Positions 44,240 to 56,280 of a DNA stretch of 64,000 nucleotides are shown here, in pieces. Numbering within the stretch: position 1 is the stretch's first letter; each line of letters begins with the position of its first letter. The translations under genes were made by a program, and so were the position numbers. The notes beneath the pieces were generated by a model that saw only the letters and a list, made by a program, of their open reading frames with translations, was not told where the DNA came from and did no database searches. The DNA is taken from the NCBI GenBank assembly GCA_027924645.1, contig BSBN01000763.1:1488001-1552000 (forward strand). Direction: 5' to 3'. The stretch is from Cunninghamia lanceolata. Lineage: Eukaryota; Streptophyta; Pinopsida; Cupressales; Cupressaceae.

Positions 44240-47200
44240 TCATGATGTATCTTCATCATGCTCTTTAGCTGATTCATGCGGATCATCATCATGTGCATCA
44301 CTTTCTGAACTTTCGCTATCCGGATGATGATGCTGCTACATATGGGGTTGCATGTTGCTCTGGATCTATTCGTATGACCGCACAACCTGATCTATTCCTC
44401 CACCATCTTGAGTCTTTGCCTTGATAATGGCGTGCTTGTGTGCCTCATACTTATCCTTGCTGTTATCCAGCTTATTTTCTCTGTCCTGCAGTGTCTCATT
44501 ATATGTCTCCATCTTGACCTTGATCCTCATCACCTTATTTATAAACTCTTCTGTCAAGTGGATGAGTGGACCATCATCTTCCATTTGGAAGTTATTGCGC
44601 AGGGCCTTAAGGGCAGAATCTTCATCTTGATTCTCTATCTTCCCTTCCACTTTGCCCTCTAATGTTTCGAGCATGTCTGCTTCAATGCCCATTAAATCAC
44701 GTAGCCTCATGCTGATCTCCCTCAGCTTATTATTGCATCTCTTGAGGACTCCACATTCAAACTGTACATCTTTGTACCATATATCCACCAACAATGCAGT
44801 ATTATTATTTAACACCTGCTTACTGATAAGCAGTTGTGGATTTATCTTCCTTATTTCTCCCAACAGGCTGAGGACTTTCTCCAGTTGATAAGACCTTTTC
44901 CCGGTCTCCATCTGCAATCTATCCACCTTGGTTTTGGAGTCACTTAATGTGCTCCATCTTTTCAAAGATCCCTTCATTATTTCAACGGCATCATCCAATG
45001 TGGATGACATCCATTTTCTTATTACGGAAGCCTCATGTTTCATGAGGTCCAATTTATTTATCTCCTCTTGAGAAATGGCAGTCAATGGGATTGCAGCTTC
45101 ACTTGTAGTATCCTCAGGATTTGTCAAGCCTTTAATATACGCATGCAACTGAGCAATGTACTCTTTATGTTGCTTATTCTTCTCTTTCTCTCTTTTCACT
45201 TTCTGAATTAGAGAGTCTATGATGTCCTTACCTTCTTGACCTTCCTGCTCTTCGTTGGCAAAACCCAAATCAACTGTGCTTATCTGGAATTCATCCACAG
45301 TGATTTTTCCTTTCTCCTTCTCTACCGCAGGTACAACAATCTATGCGGTCCTTCTTCCTGTCGCCGGATCTCTCTTGATGGCCGATGTCATCCTGGCCTT
45401 TCTCTTGGGCTTCATTATATCCGTGGAGAACAGGGTGGAGACGTCGAACTCTTGGATTTCGAGTTCCTCCTCAACATTCACCTCCTTTTCTAACCATGGA
45501 GGCACCTGATCATGCTTTTCAGCATCATGATGCTGTTCACCCCTATCCCCCGTTTCCACCAACAAGCGTTGTGGAGATGGTGATTTTTCTTTTTCTCCCT
45601 CATGATGTTCACCTTGCTGCGGATCCTGTGGTGCCTCCTCCTGTTGAGGAACTTCCTTTTCTGGGGGAGCATCTTCTTTGTGTGGGGAACCCTGCGGTGT
45701 ACCAGTATGCGGATCATGATCATCATGATCTTTCTCCCTCATTCCTTCACCTGTCCCCAATTCTTCCCCTTGTGGAGGTTGATCACCCTCCTTCTGTTTC
45801 TCTATTTCTGGTGGCATGTCCACCGTATCCGATATCATTGGATCTGCCCGAGGTGATAGCGTCTGCTCTGCAGCTGTTATTTGTTCTGTGCCTACACTAT
45901 CCACCTCTTGTGCCTTAGCAACCGGATCTTCTATTTCTTCCCTTTTCTCATCAGCCTTTATTTCTTGGACCTCTACTATAGCAGGTCCTGCTGATGTATC
46001 TTGTGGACTCTGCTAGCCTGATTCAAGAGCATGGCCTTCTGCTTCCGCCATCTCTATCTCCTCTGTTAGGTGGCCCTTATTAGGCAATCCTGCTGGCTTC
46101 TCAGGACTTGCATCCTGTTTCTCTGCCAAGTCTACCACTACAGGACTTGTCACCTCAGTAATCAGTGTATCCAGCCCTATGTCCTGAGCTACCTGCTCTG
46201 GGCTCTTCTCTGGTTCCGGGCTCTTTTCTCGCTCCGCTTCTGCTTGTTTCATCTCCTCAAGCACCGATTGGACAGATGGAGGCTTGTGAGGAGTCACACT
46301 GATGCCAGTAGTTGCAAGTGTTTCCATTTCTTGTGCAGCTATATCCTGCACCACCTCATCATCAGACAAGTTTATTGTCTCGTCTAGCGAGACATGCCCT
46401 TCCGCTTGTGTCTGAAATGCTTCTTTCTATTGTTCTTCTGCCAGTTCAGTTTTGAACTTGACAATGGTAGGAAGTGGAACGTTATGCTGAAGTTCCTTCT
46501 GCACTTCACTACCTGCCTCCTGTAATTGTGCAGGAGGATGACTTAACTCACCTCTCATGGAGGTTCTTGGTTTCTTAGGTGTGGTAGGAACCAACACCTG
46601 CGGAGCTCTCCTCTTTCTTCTTATTACCAGTGGAGCTTCCTCCTATTCTTCAGGCTCCTCCTCCATGAGGATATCTTTGCCTGGTTGCTTGGACGACTGA
46701 CCCACTTCTTGGGTCTCCGTGATTCCAGCCTCTGCTGTCTTGGTTTTCTTGGGCTTCGGAGGAGAATCCGATTCTGATCCTGATTTAGCTGCCTCCTCCG
46801 CTGTGAATACTGCCCGGTCAATTATGACCCCCTTGGGTCCCTTTTCCACCTTCTTGCCCTTTGTGGTCCTTTTGCTAGGCTGCTGTGGTGGAGGGTTCCT
46901 CTCTCCCTTAGTCTTCCTCTTCTCCAGCAGGAAGTCATCATATTCATCTGTGGGGATGTCCTGCCCCTTCTTCTTGCTGTCCACCGTGATGGCAACACCC
47001 TTCTTCTTCAATGCCTCTACCTGTGCATCTACCCAAGCTAGGGTCAAGTGTAGGGTTCTGGCAAAGAATGGGTCCAAGGACATATCCTCCTGCATGGTGA
47101 GGTCAGGTGCAGATATGGTGTCATTATAAATCTTCTTCTGCTCATATTCATCTGCCATTATCCTGCCGTCATCATGCTTCAGCTGCTGAGGGAGGGATAT

Positions 47201-48607
47201 GCAATCGAATGTCCTGATCTGGTTCAGAGTCAACCTCTGATACCTCCTCCTCCTGGCCTCTGCCTAATCTTCGCAGTCAGCCCAAAAATCCTCTAGGTGC
47301 CTCTGGTGAATAGGCTTTCCTAGGATCTTCTGCATTCGGCCGTAAGGATCATATGGTCTGGTTACTGGGAAGGGCAGCAAATTCATCTTATTCAGTGTGA
47401 CCATCACCTTCTTTATATTGTCGGAGTCAGGGCACATGTAGTTGCCGATGCTGACTGGGAACAAAATTGGCGGCAGCTTCTTGGCATCCTTATACGTTTG
47501 TATCATCGTGGAGCCCTGCCTGATAAATTCCATTAACACTATTGCATCAGTAGGATATCTTGGCAGCATCAGGGGATGTCCATCAAAACCTTCTATCCTA
47601 ATGTAGGAAAAGGTGGCAAATTGTATGTACCATGCACCATGCCTGTATACTGCCTCCTAAGCTTCCATGCTCAGTCTTTTAGTTCTGTCACCTTCCATGG
47701 TCCTTACCAGATGCATAGAAAATGCATCATTGACCAGTTTGTAGTCCTTGATATATTTGGTTCTTTGCAGCTGAGGATGATGATCCCAGATATATGCTGC
47801 ATTTGTGCCCGTCAGTTTTCCATCTGTGACCAGGGCATCAAAAGTGCCTCTATATGCACAAGAGTAAACAATGTAGGAGGTCATGTAGAAGGCACAATCC
47901 GAACCTCCCAGGTTCATCAGCTGCTCATGCAGAGCATCGCTAATTATTTGGCCCCACAGTGGCTTGATGTCTGCATACAGGCACATCATTATTATGCCAT
48001 ACATCCAATCTCTGAAATCACCAGTATCAGGCTGGCCAGTCACCCTGTTCAGTAGGGCAATCACATACTGATATTCCTCATTGAAGTCAAACTTGAACAT
48101 GTGCACGGGGAGCTTGGCCGCTGCATTATATGTGCTGTTCTCAGCTCGCCAAGCATACATGTTCTTTCTGGCCACCTTCTTGTTGGCCTCATATTCTCTT
48201 TCAGACTTCTTCAAGTCCACACTCTTTACCTTACTGCCCATTGGTAGTCCAAATGTCTGGGAGAGACCTTTGATGCATAGGTCTGCATACACTCTCCCGT
48301 GCTTCACCACCTGCCTCATCTAAGGGTTATAATTCCAAGCGCATTCAATGACTAGCTCCGGAGACTCCATGGAGTATGGGAAGCCAGCAGCGTTCCACAT
48401 GCCTGATACAAACACGGCATCCAATACCGGACTCTTTTCTTGTCCATCATTCAGCTTGGCTGACCAAGCCTCCAGGTTGGTAATCCCCTGATGGGTATCT
48501 GTAATTGCCCCATATTTGAACAGGACCCCTCTCTGAGAAGAGAACATAGGCCTGCTGAATTCTTCCTGATTCTTGACTAAGCATTTTTCAGCCATGGGTA
48601 CCTGCAA
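44240..48607 (-). pseudogene. LTR-encoded ORF, right copy, 1,456 codons in one frame with nine TAG stops
   Basis: This copy keeps a single frame from 48607 to the TGA at 44240-44242 (4,368 bp) without any frameshift. It is interrupted only by TAG codons, with lowest bases at 48320, 47657, 47264, 46643, near 46427, 46013, 45341, 44366 and near 44336. In seven of the nine the left LTR has CAG at the same codon; in the other two it has GAG. Because the two copies are broken at different places, the ORF must have been open when the element inserted. A possible 3' splice site, TTAATTGCAG then GTACCC, lies directly before the second ATG (48595). The protein layout is as for the left copy. Confidence 0.85.
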
Positions 48608-49366
48608 TTAACAACATTTCTTCTCACAACAGGGACATGCATGTATACATATTGCAACTATCATGCTTATTGCATCAATTCCACATTACTTACTCACATG
48701 GATACATAACCTGAACTTACAACATCATCTAGAAACAACATGATGAGGGTTTCAGTTCACTTACCTGGTTATGTAGATTTTCCTTTATACCAGTATATCG
48801 TCAAGATGCTCTTAATTCAACTGCTGATCACTTCTCTCCTTCTATCTGTGAGCTCGAATTGCGCAACGGTAGCTGTTATGCGGATATGGAGGCTGGTGCT
48901 CTGTAAAACAATTTTAACGCAAGTAAATGTAATAATGGCATTTGAATTACCTTTTAACCTCGCAGTTAGGGTAAATTTAGGGCACTCTGACAAGTTAGAT
49001 TGCAATCTTTGATCATTCGTATGAAAACTCAGAATCACGCCAGATATTTTCGTTGGGTTCCAGGGTCGGCGGGAATCACCTACCATGTCTGCGCGCATTT
49101 AATGATAATGGCGGCAAAGGGAGCGGGGGGATATCCATATGACAAGATATCATGAGGGCAGGATGATATTTCACAAATATCTAGTTGAGTTTCAATATCA
49201 TCCTCCCTAGCACTGGAATTATTATCGCGACAAGATTCAGGCGATAACGCACCCCTTGTTTACGTTTTAGCACATCAGGAGGATATTTCGGTTTATTGGG
49301 TGATGTTTCAAAACAAAATGATGATGATGAGCCAAGCTTGCTCATCCTCTTTTTGAAATATCAGGA

Positions 49367-49666
49367 TGACGTCATCATGATATTCGTTCTTTGTATCGGA
49401 AACGCTTCATGACGTCATCGTCATATTGGGTGAACATGATCATGTTCACAAAATATCCTGTCAGAATGTAAATATGATGATGATGTCATCAGGATGTTTG
49501 TTTCTTCGTTTATCGTATTCAGATGATGTCATCAGGATGTTTGTTAAGGGTGATATTCTGCGTCAGGATGATATTTACGAATATCGGGTTACTTTCAAAA
49601 TATGATGTTCGTGATATAAAAGACCGATTGACGGGAAAGACTTACTACCATTTAAAGTTGACGTCA
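49367..49666. promoter_or_regulatory. bZIP-type palindrome cluster, right LTR
   Basis: The three TGACGTCA sites are retained at 49367-49374, 49410-49417 and 49659-49666, and the 18 bp palindrome at 49431-49448. The surrounding bases have changed between the LTRs at several places while these cores have not. This suggests a U3 enhancer, but it is inferred from sequence only. Confidence 0.55.
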
Positions 49667-50077
49667 GGATATTTGAACCGTAGGATATTTCGAGGGATGT
49701 TTCAAATATGATGATGTTGTCCGAAACATGATTGAGGTTATAAAATATAAACCCCCCCTTTTGCGAATATCAGGTTTGACCAAGACTTTGACTGTCCATA
49801 ATTCTCACATCCTAATGAATACCAGGGTGATGTAAAAGGCAAACCTGCATGAAATTTAATGTTCTTTCATAATATGAGGTCACAGATACGAAATGCGAAT
49901 TTTGACAAACCAACCTCATAATGATGACTTACTTCATCCTAACCCGACGTGATGATGCACTTGACTGATTTTTACCAAACCGCCAAAAAGCAAGAAACAC
50001 AAACCAAGCCAAAAGAAGTTGGGTCCCTGTTTTGCCAAGTCAAAATGGGGCATGTTGTGTAACCACACAACAGTTGG

Positions 50078-51459
50078 GATGACTTGTTGATGCAAAGAGC
50101 CATCATGATGGGCTAGTCACTTATGAGTATAAGGGCATAAAGGTGATACCTAACAAATGGTGACTGGGAGTAGCAAGTCAATGATTGATTACAATTAAAG
50201 GCACACGATGAGCCACAGAACATTACACACTAAATCATTTTTCTTAGGGTTTTATAGAAGGTTTCACATAGGAAGACTTATCTCAGACACAATCGCATAC
50301 CAACACAAGGAAAAACATAAATTGACCATACAGAGGTAGGGTGCCAATAGAGGGCTTGGATAATATGAGGTACTTTAAGTCAGTAATTATGCTTCTTGTA
50401 GAATTTAAGGAAAATATTTCTAAACTTATGGTGAATGATAATGTTAGGGATTGTATCTATAGAGATATTTATAAGGTTCAAAGAGGAAGATGCATAGAGT
50501 GATAATCTTTTCTCTAACAAACCAAGGTATGTGGAAGGGAAAAATAGTGACAACCCTAGATGAAAGTGTAGTGTTAGAAGCTTCTATATTGTAGTTATAT
50601 GAATATATGCATGATTTATGGGTTAATAAAATCTTTGAGGAATTTTTTTAGGAACTATAAATGGCTATGAAACATGCGGTGATTATGTTTTGTTATGGTA
50701 CTCAAGAATTGTCTATTGGATTCACAATGCCCTTTCTAGAGAATGTTCTCTTGACCAAGGTTGTCTATAGAATAGAGAATATTAATGGTATTAAAATGCA
50801 TTGATTGGTGCCTATTGCTAGATATTTTGCACCATTACTGAAGGTGGTTCTACTTTCAAGGAATGTAGTGTATGGATGTGTCTCTAAAAGATGGAAGATG
50901 GTTCCTCTGGGTAATGATAGTTTCAAATTCTAGTCTCTAGGTTTCAACAATATTCTTTGATGTTGTGTGTTTTATGGGTTTTGTGTCTTTCTAGTTTACT
51001 AGTTTTTATCTAGATGTTCCTCTTAGGCTTGCCTATTTTGGGTTTTAGATTTTTTATATGGTCATGTGTCTAGTTATGCAAGTGGTTTTAGTTTGATAGG
51101 TTGGTTTCTGGGTGACATTTATGTCTTATGGTTTTCCTACTTTTGTTATGGTATTTATTTAATCATGGTGTTTGTATGGTTGATATTATTGTTGGGTTAG
51201 GGACCTATTTAATAGATCCCTAATAATGAAGTTTAAAACCTCACTTGCAAGGTGTTGGGTTTGTGGAAGAGATCACCTTAAGAGGGATTTCCCTTGAGTT
51301 GTACTAGTAGAATCATTTGTGGGTATCCCATGATAGGGGAAACTATGAATCATAAGTAAAATTTATAATTTATAACTTGTGTACATTATACCATGCACTA
51401 AATGAGAATACAATCTTTTATTGTGACAATTGAATTAAGATACATTTTATGATATTGTG
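50078..51459. other. Spacer, nothing recognised
   Basis: AT-rich sequence between the target duplication of the giant element and that of the next solo LTR. No coding or repeat signal that I can support. Confidence 0.6.
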
Positions 51460-51464
51460 ATTGA

Positions 51465-52990
51465 TGTTGCAAGTATGTGCTTACCGGTGTTGTCATTGAT
51501 GTCAACATATATGTGTTGTCATTAATGTCAACTGTGCTCTTATTTTGATGCTTGATTGTGTTGAGATAATTGGTTTGTATTGACTTACATAAGTGTTGAA
51601 AATAATGAGAAAGTGTTCCTGGTTTTGAGTTTCCAAGTGTTTTTTGAGAAAATTTGCTCTCCTAGTGGAAATAGTGTGTTGCAGAGTATCTTAGTTTATA
51701 GAAGACCAATAAAGTGTTTTGCTCTGCATATCTTGTAGATTGAATATCTTTGTCTACAGTTTGGAAGTTATGTTGAAGGATGTCTATAGTTTCTATGTTT
51801 CAAGTTTGAGCCTCTGGTGTGAAGATTTGAGCAAGTTAGGTTCACCAGAGTAAAAACTATATTTCTGTGCATTCAATGGTGACAGGGAGAATGTATTTTG
51901 CTCTATATTTTTCTGCAATTAAGTCTTACAGTATGCAGTTCTGGAATTAATTTTGTGATGAGGATATGTGCCTTTATTTCAAATGGTTCATGATTTGGTG
52001 GCCTACAAGTGATCTTTCTTTTATGACAGTGGCTGACAGTAAAGTTCAAGTGCTCTAGTTTGAAGAATCTTATGGATTAAGTGTTTAGATGTTGTGTGGA
52101 TGTTCTTGGTGATTGTAGCGTACTTGTGAATGTCTCTAGATCATGTTCCTATCCTTTGATTGGTCTACAAAGTATAATCTGGATTGTGCATGAAGCGAGT
52201 TCCTAAAGGTTTTAGTGTTAACACTAGTTTTAGTTGACTTGGTTGTTCTCACTACTTGTAGAACTATACTTTGAAGGTTGTGATAGCATTTTGTAGCATG
52301 GAAGATTATGTTTGAGTCCCAGCTAAGGTATGGTTTGGTCCACATTCATTATTTCTCTTTCATTAATCTATTTAGGTCTAGACCTATTTTTATGTATGTA
52401 TGTCTGTCAACCTTGGAGATTATTCCAATGGTTGATGATTGTAATGCCAACCTTGATGATTATTCCAAAGTTGATAAATAGTATAAATACTTGTAATTGA
52501 GTCATGAAAATGTATCCAAGTGTGAAGATGCAAAGATAAGTGTGAGGTAAAAGTAGAGCAGAGTAGAGGATGTTTATTGTGCTTTAACGGAATTAAACTT
52601 TGGCATAGTGTAGATGTTGTTAACTCAGTTCACCAAATCTAGCAGTGAGCCACCCAACGACAGTGAGCCACCCCATTGGCAGTGAGCCTCTTCTTTTGCA
52701 GTGAGCAATTTGGGTAGTGAGCCCTAAGGCAATAAGCCTCTGATTTTTAGTATTGTTATTACATATTATATTGTGAGCTAACACTCACCATGGTTTTTCC
52801 CTTATTGTGTTTTCCACATAAAAAATCTGGTGTCTCATGTCTTAAATGTGTATTTATGTGTTAAGTTTTTGATTTCATGCTTTCATGGTTAAATTAAATA
52901 ACAGTGTTTAAGTGGTTGATGTTTTAATGGTTTTGAAATATTGGTTACAACTAATTCATCCCCCTCTCAATTGTCTTGCTCTTTTCAACA
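51465..52990 (+). mobile_element. Solo LTR, 1,526 bp, with target duplication
   Basis: It begins TGTTGC and ends TCAACA, flanked on both sides by ATTGA (51460-51464 and 52991-52995). Inside are TATAAATAC at 52482-52490, a block of AGTGAGC repeats, and an end containing TTCATCCCCCTCTCAATTG. A related LTR lies in the opposite orientation at 61247-62293. There is no internal coding region, so it is a solo LTR. The superfamily is unclear. Confidence 0.85.
52643..52740. repeat. AGTGAGCC short repeats in the solo LTR
   Basis: Five copies of (C/T)AGTGAGC, plus a variant AATAAGCC, spaced about 15-25 bp apart. The inverse LTR at 61247-62293 has the matching CTCACTGCC/CACACTGCC repeats near 61485-61555. 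Confidence 0.7.
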
Positions 52991-52995
52991 ATTGA

Positions 52996-55900
52996 ATTAT
53001 TCATTTTTTATTATTTATATCACTATAGAATTCTTATGAGTTGTCTTGTCAAGGTTTTGAGATAATTGCGTGGAAGTTTGTTTGGGGGTTGGTCACCTCT
53101 TGTGTAGAAATGTGTTTATAAATATTGTGGATTATGAATTCCTTATATGTAATCTTTTATTTACACAACTTGATGATGTTTCAAGTGTGTGTGTATACAT
53201 GAAGTTATGATAGTCATGCTGAATTGGATGCATGACTATGAAACTTGAGTATGTTGGTGTGTTCTAAGATTGCATCATATTGAAAAGTGTGTGGTAACAT
53301 AGTATAATATGTGTATCAATTCATTCAATAAATGTTATCTATTCTTATGTGTTTGTTTCAAGTTTAGTTATGTCATTGTTGTTCATAGCAATCTTGTATG
53401 TGTGCTATGCTATAGGTTTTATCCCACTTATTTTTTGTTATGAAATGTTGATTGTGATTGATATTATTTTAATGACAAACATTTTGTATCTTTTATCATA
53501 TTATGGTACTTATTGTAATGCATAGATTATTGTTGGAAATCTTGAGTTTGAATTATTTTTATGAATAATTGATTGTTTAATCTAAAAGGCATCTTGTATT
53601 TGGTTGTTGGTAAATGTTATTCATTGTTATGATACCCTTGTTAGTACTAGTATTGATTCTTGTTGCTACATCTTTTCTATTTTTGAAGGTATATGTTAGT
53701 TATTTCACTTTTATGAATTACCATAAAAGGGTTTTATGGTTGGTAATTCCTTTGAAAATGGTTAATTATTTATCTAGTGTTGAATAATACCCTTATTAGG
53801 CAACTCGAATTGGTTAACATTGAAGGAGTTTACTTACTTTTTCTATATTGACTTGAGTGGAAGTTGTTTATGGTAATGCTTTTGGGCTGATTTGTGATTA
53901 GTCTATGGCTTTTGGCTTAGAATTTTGCTACTTTCTAATTGTGGGAATTTGTTTGAAAATGTTTTTTAGAGATAAGTTTTTAATTTCTTCTTAATGATGA
54001 GTCAATTTGATCACTCATGTTGATTCTTTGGTGATAATAATGATTTTGTCTATATTATTTTGGATTCAAGTTGGGTATTTTGAAATATTCCTAGAAATAT
54101 TTTAACTTTACTTGGATAAATGAATTAGATAAAGATGATTTACTATTTGAGTAATTTACAAGGATTACATTATTTCTAAGGGGGAGTATGAAATATCCTT
54201 AATTATTGACTTATTTGATTTATAGTGGTGATGTGAAGGAAGACATGTAAAAATAGCTTGTTGATTGATTAGTAATAATGTGTTTGACACTATAGTCAAT
54301 TATATGGTTAGATTTAGAATGTGATTGTATTTAAGAAAAAGATAATATTATTAATTGGATTATTTATTATGAAAATTTATTTTATAATTCATTTCTATTA
54401 AGGTATATTGAGTTATGATGTTCAATAACTAGTTAAAGGTAAGGTGGAACTAGGCTTAGAATGTGAAGTGGACAAACATCTTTAATCCTAGCTCATATAA
54501 TAATATGTCTGCCTTATTAAATTAATAAATTAAGAACTTAATTATGTGTGTATGAATATTCCAATAATTAAATATTTGTGTGGAAATATTTAATATGAGA
54601 ATTAAATAAAGATAACTAAATGTTGAGAAGATAATAGTCAAAGACAATTCTAAATAGGATTTGAGTGGAATATAATTAGTACATAAATATTAATCAAAAG
54701 AGAAATAAATTATATTTTAAAAGAATTAGAATAAGAATTCAAGAAAGGGTGGGATTTCTATAATTAATTTTTTCATGTGCAAAGCTTTATTTGAGAATGA
54801 TTAGAATTAAATAAATAAAGAATTTACATTCTTTAATATTAAATAAAAAGTAATTCTAAATTAGAATTGGATTTGAGGATGAATATTGCAAATAAATAAT
54901 AAATATTAATTTAAATATTCTAGATCTTTTATTTAAGGATTTGAGGAAAATTAAATTATTATTTTAATTAGAAATGCAAAGATAATTGAATAGCATAATT
55001 ATATTTATTCCTTTTAGGTTTCCTTGGAGGGAAAGCAAAGTGCATGAAATTTTAGGATTAAACTAGAATAAATCATCAAAAAACATTAGAGAAATATTAC
55101 ACACTCACACTTAACTACAGGTTTTCAACAATTAGTATTGAAGAGAATTGGAGAAGGATTCCATGCCTATTTGGGAGAACAAGCTAGAGAGTAAAGGATT
55201 TAGGTTTTAGATTCGAGAAGGTTATTGAAAAAGAATTAAAAGGTTAGAGATAGTAACATAAATTACTTGTAATATGCTTTGATTTGGGTTTAAAATATAC
55301 TTATTTTGATAATTAAAAATTTAATTATTGAAACTATGTGAATAGTGATCTAGTGTAAGGGAGAAAATTAAGAATGGAAGCTACTAGATTTAGTGATTTA
55401 AACATAGGGAATATTTATGGAATTTATATGTAAGGTTTGTATGAGAGTTTTAAAACTCTAGGAATTAAATTTGAATAGATTGAATTAGAATTGAAAATGT
55501 AGACATGGAACCCTAGATTTGAATAAATTTGGAAAGATATTACATAAACCTTAATATGGGAATTGAAATTGTAGGAAAGAAAAATTGTCTAAACAAGATC
55601 AAGAATGAATTCTAAATGATATCATTAAACATGTTTGTATGGCTGACTTCAATCATGTTGGATACTCAATTTTGAGAAATTGCACTAAAAGGGTGTTTTT
55701 GGGAAAGCATGGTCTAGTTTGATGTTTTGATCCAATTGAAGGATTAGGACTTAGATTTTTGGATGTTTTATGATTGTTGAGTTTTCCTCTAAAAGTAAAA
55801 TATGAAATTTGGATGTTTCTAATTTTAATAAATTTATTGGGAATTGTGTTTTATAAGCTTGTGAATTTTTTCTATTTCTCATATTTTTGTAAGTTATTAT

Positions 55901-56277
55901 TAGTTTCTCAATTTATCAAGGTCTTATAGAATCCTTGTACGATAGATCTTGGTAATTTGATTTTAAAAATTAAGTGTATTAGACACCATCACCCATGTCT
56001 AGTGATAGTATCCTAGTGACAATGATAGGGGGAACCCAAGGATGGTCATGTTGTCTTGAGAAGTATCACCAACATTGTTTCTAGTGCTAGTGTCCTCTAG
56101 GAAGGTGACTTAAGCCCATACTTGGAACTAGTGCCCTTCTAGAATTTTTTTTTATATAATGTCCATTTATAATTTTGAGTGTTTTGATATCTAATTCTAT
56201 AAAAATTTACTTAGGTCTATCATAAAACAAGTAATTCCCTTGGTTAATTTGTGTGGAAAATTATATGGGATGAAATC
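52996..56277. other. AT-rich spacer with a possible old LTR border
   Basis: No gene recognised. The purine run AAGGGGGAGTATG at 54178-54190 looks like a polypurine tract followed by an LTR start (TGAAATATCC), but I found no second copy or LTR end, so this is only a note. Confidence 0.4.
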
Positions 56278-56280
56278 TTA

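Larger units (their letters stand above)
28100..50072 (-). mobile_element. Complete Ty3/gypsy (Tat-like) retrotransposon with giant LTRs and an LTR-encoded ORF
   Basis: Two LTRs of about 6.8 kb (28100-34898 and 43261-50072) flank an 8,362 bp internal region. Both start TGTTG and end CAACA. The element is flanked by GTTGG on both sides (28095-28099 and 50073-50077), so the insertion is complete. Coding strand is minus: 5' LTR on the right, primer site at 43239-43255, gag, protease, a zinc-motif extension, archaeal-type RNase H, RT, RNase H, integrase, then the 3' LTR on the left. In the first 310 bp compared, the LTRs differ at 5 positions, all transitions, so the insertion is fairly young for such a genome. 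The gag-pol frame has four TAG stops, so this copy is not autonomous as it stands. Confidence 0.95.
43261..50072 (-). repeat. Right LTR (5' LTR), 6,812 bp
   Basis: Bounded by TGTTGG and ACACAACA, with target duplication GTTGG at 50073-50077. Minus-strand order: about 1.46 kb of upstream sequence with bZIP-type palindromes, the large ORF (48607 to 44240), TATA box (44081-44088), candidate AATAAA signals (43572-43577 and 43315-43320), LTR end at 43261. LTRs of this length are rare; Ogre-type elements with LTRs of about 5-6 kb come closest among those I know. Confidence 0.95.

Noticed and set aside
44240..48607. TAG reassigned to an amino acid
   Set aside because: The two LTR copies have TAG at different codons and mostly CAG at the partner site, which fits mutation after insertion.
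28100..50072. Giant repeats as a segmental duplication
   Set aside because: TG...CA ends, a 5 bp target duplication, a primer site and gag-pol between the repeats show that they are LTRs.
54178..54190. Polypurine tract and LTR start (AAGGGGGAGTATG)
   Set aside because: No LTR end, partner LTR, primer site or coding sequence could be tied to it.
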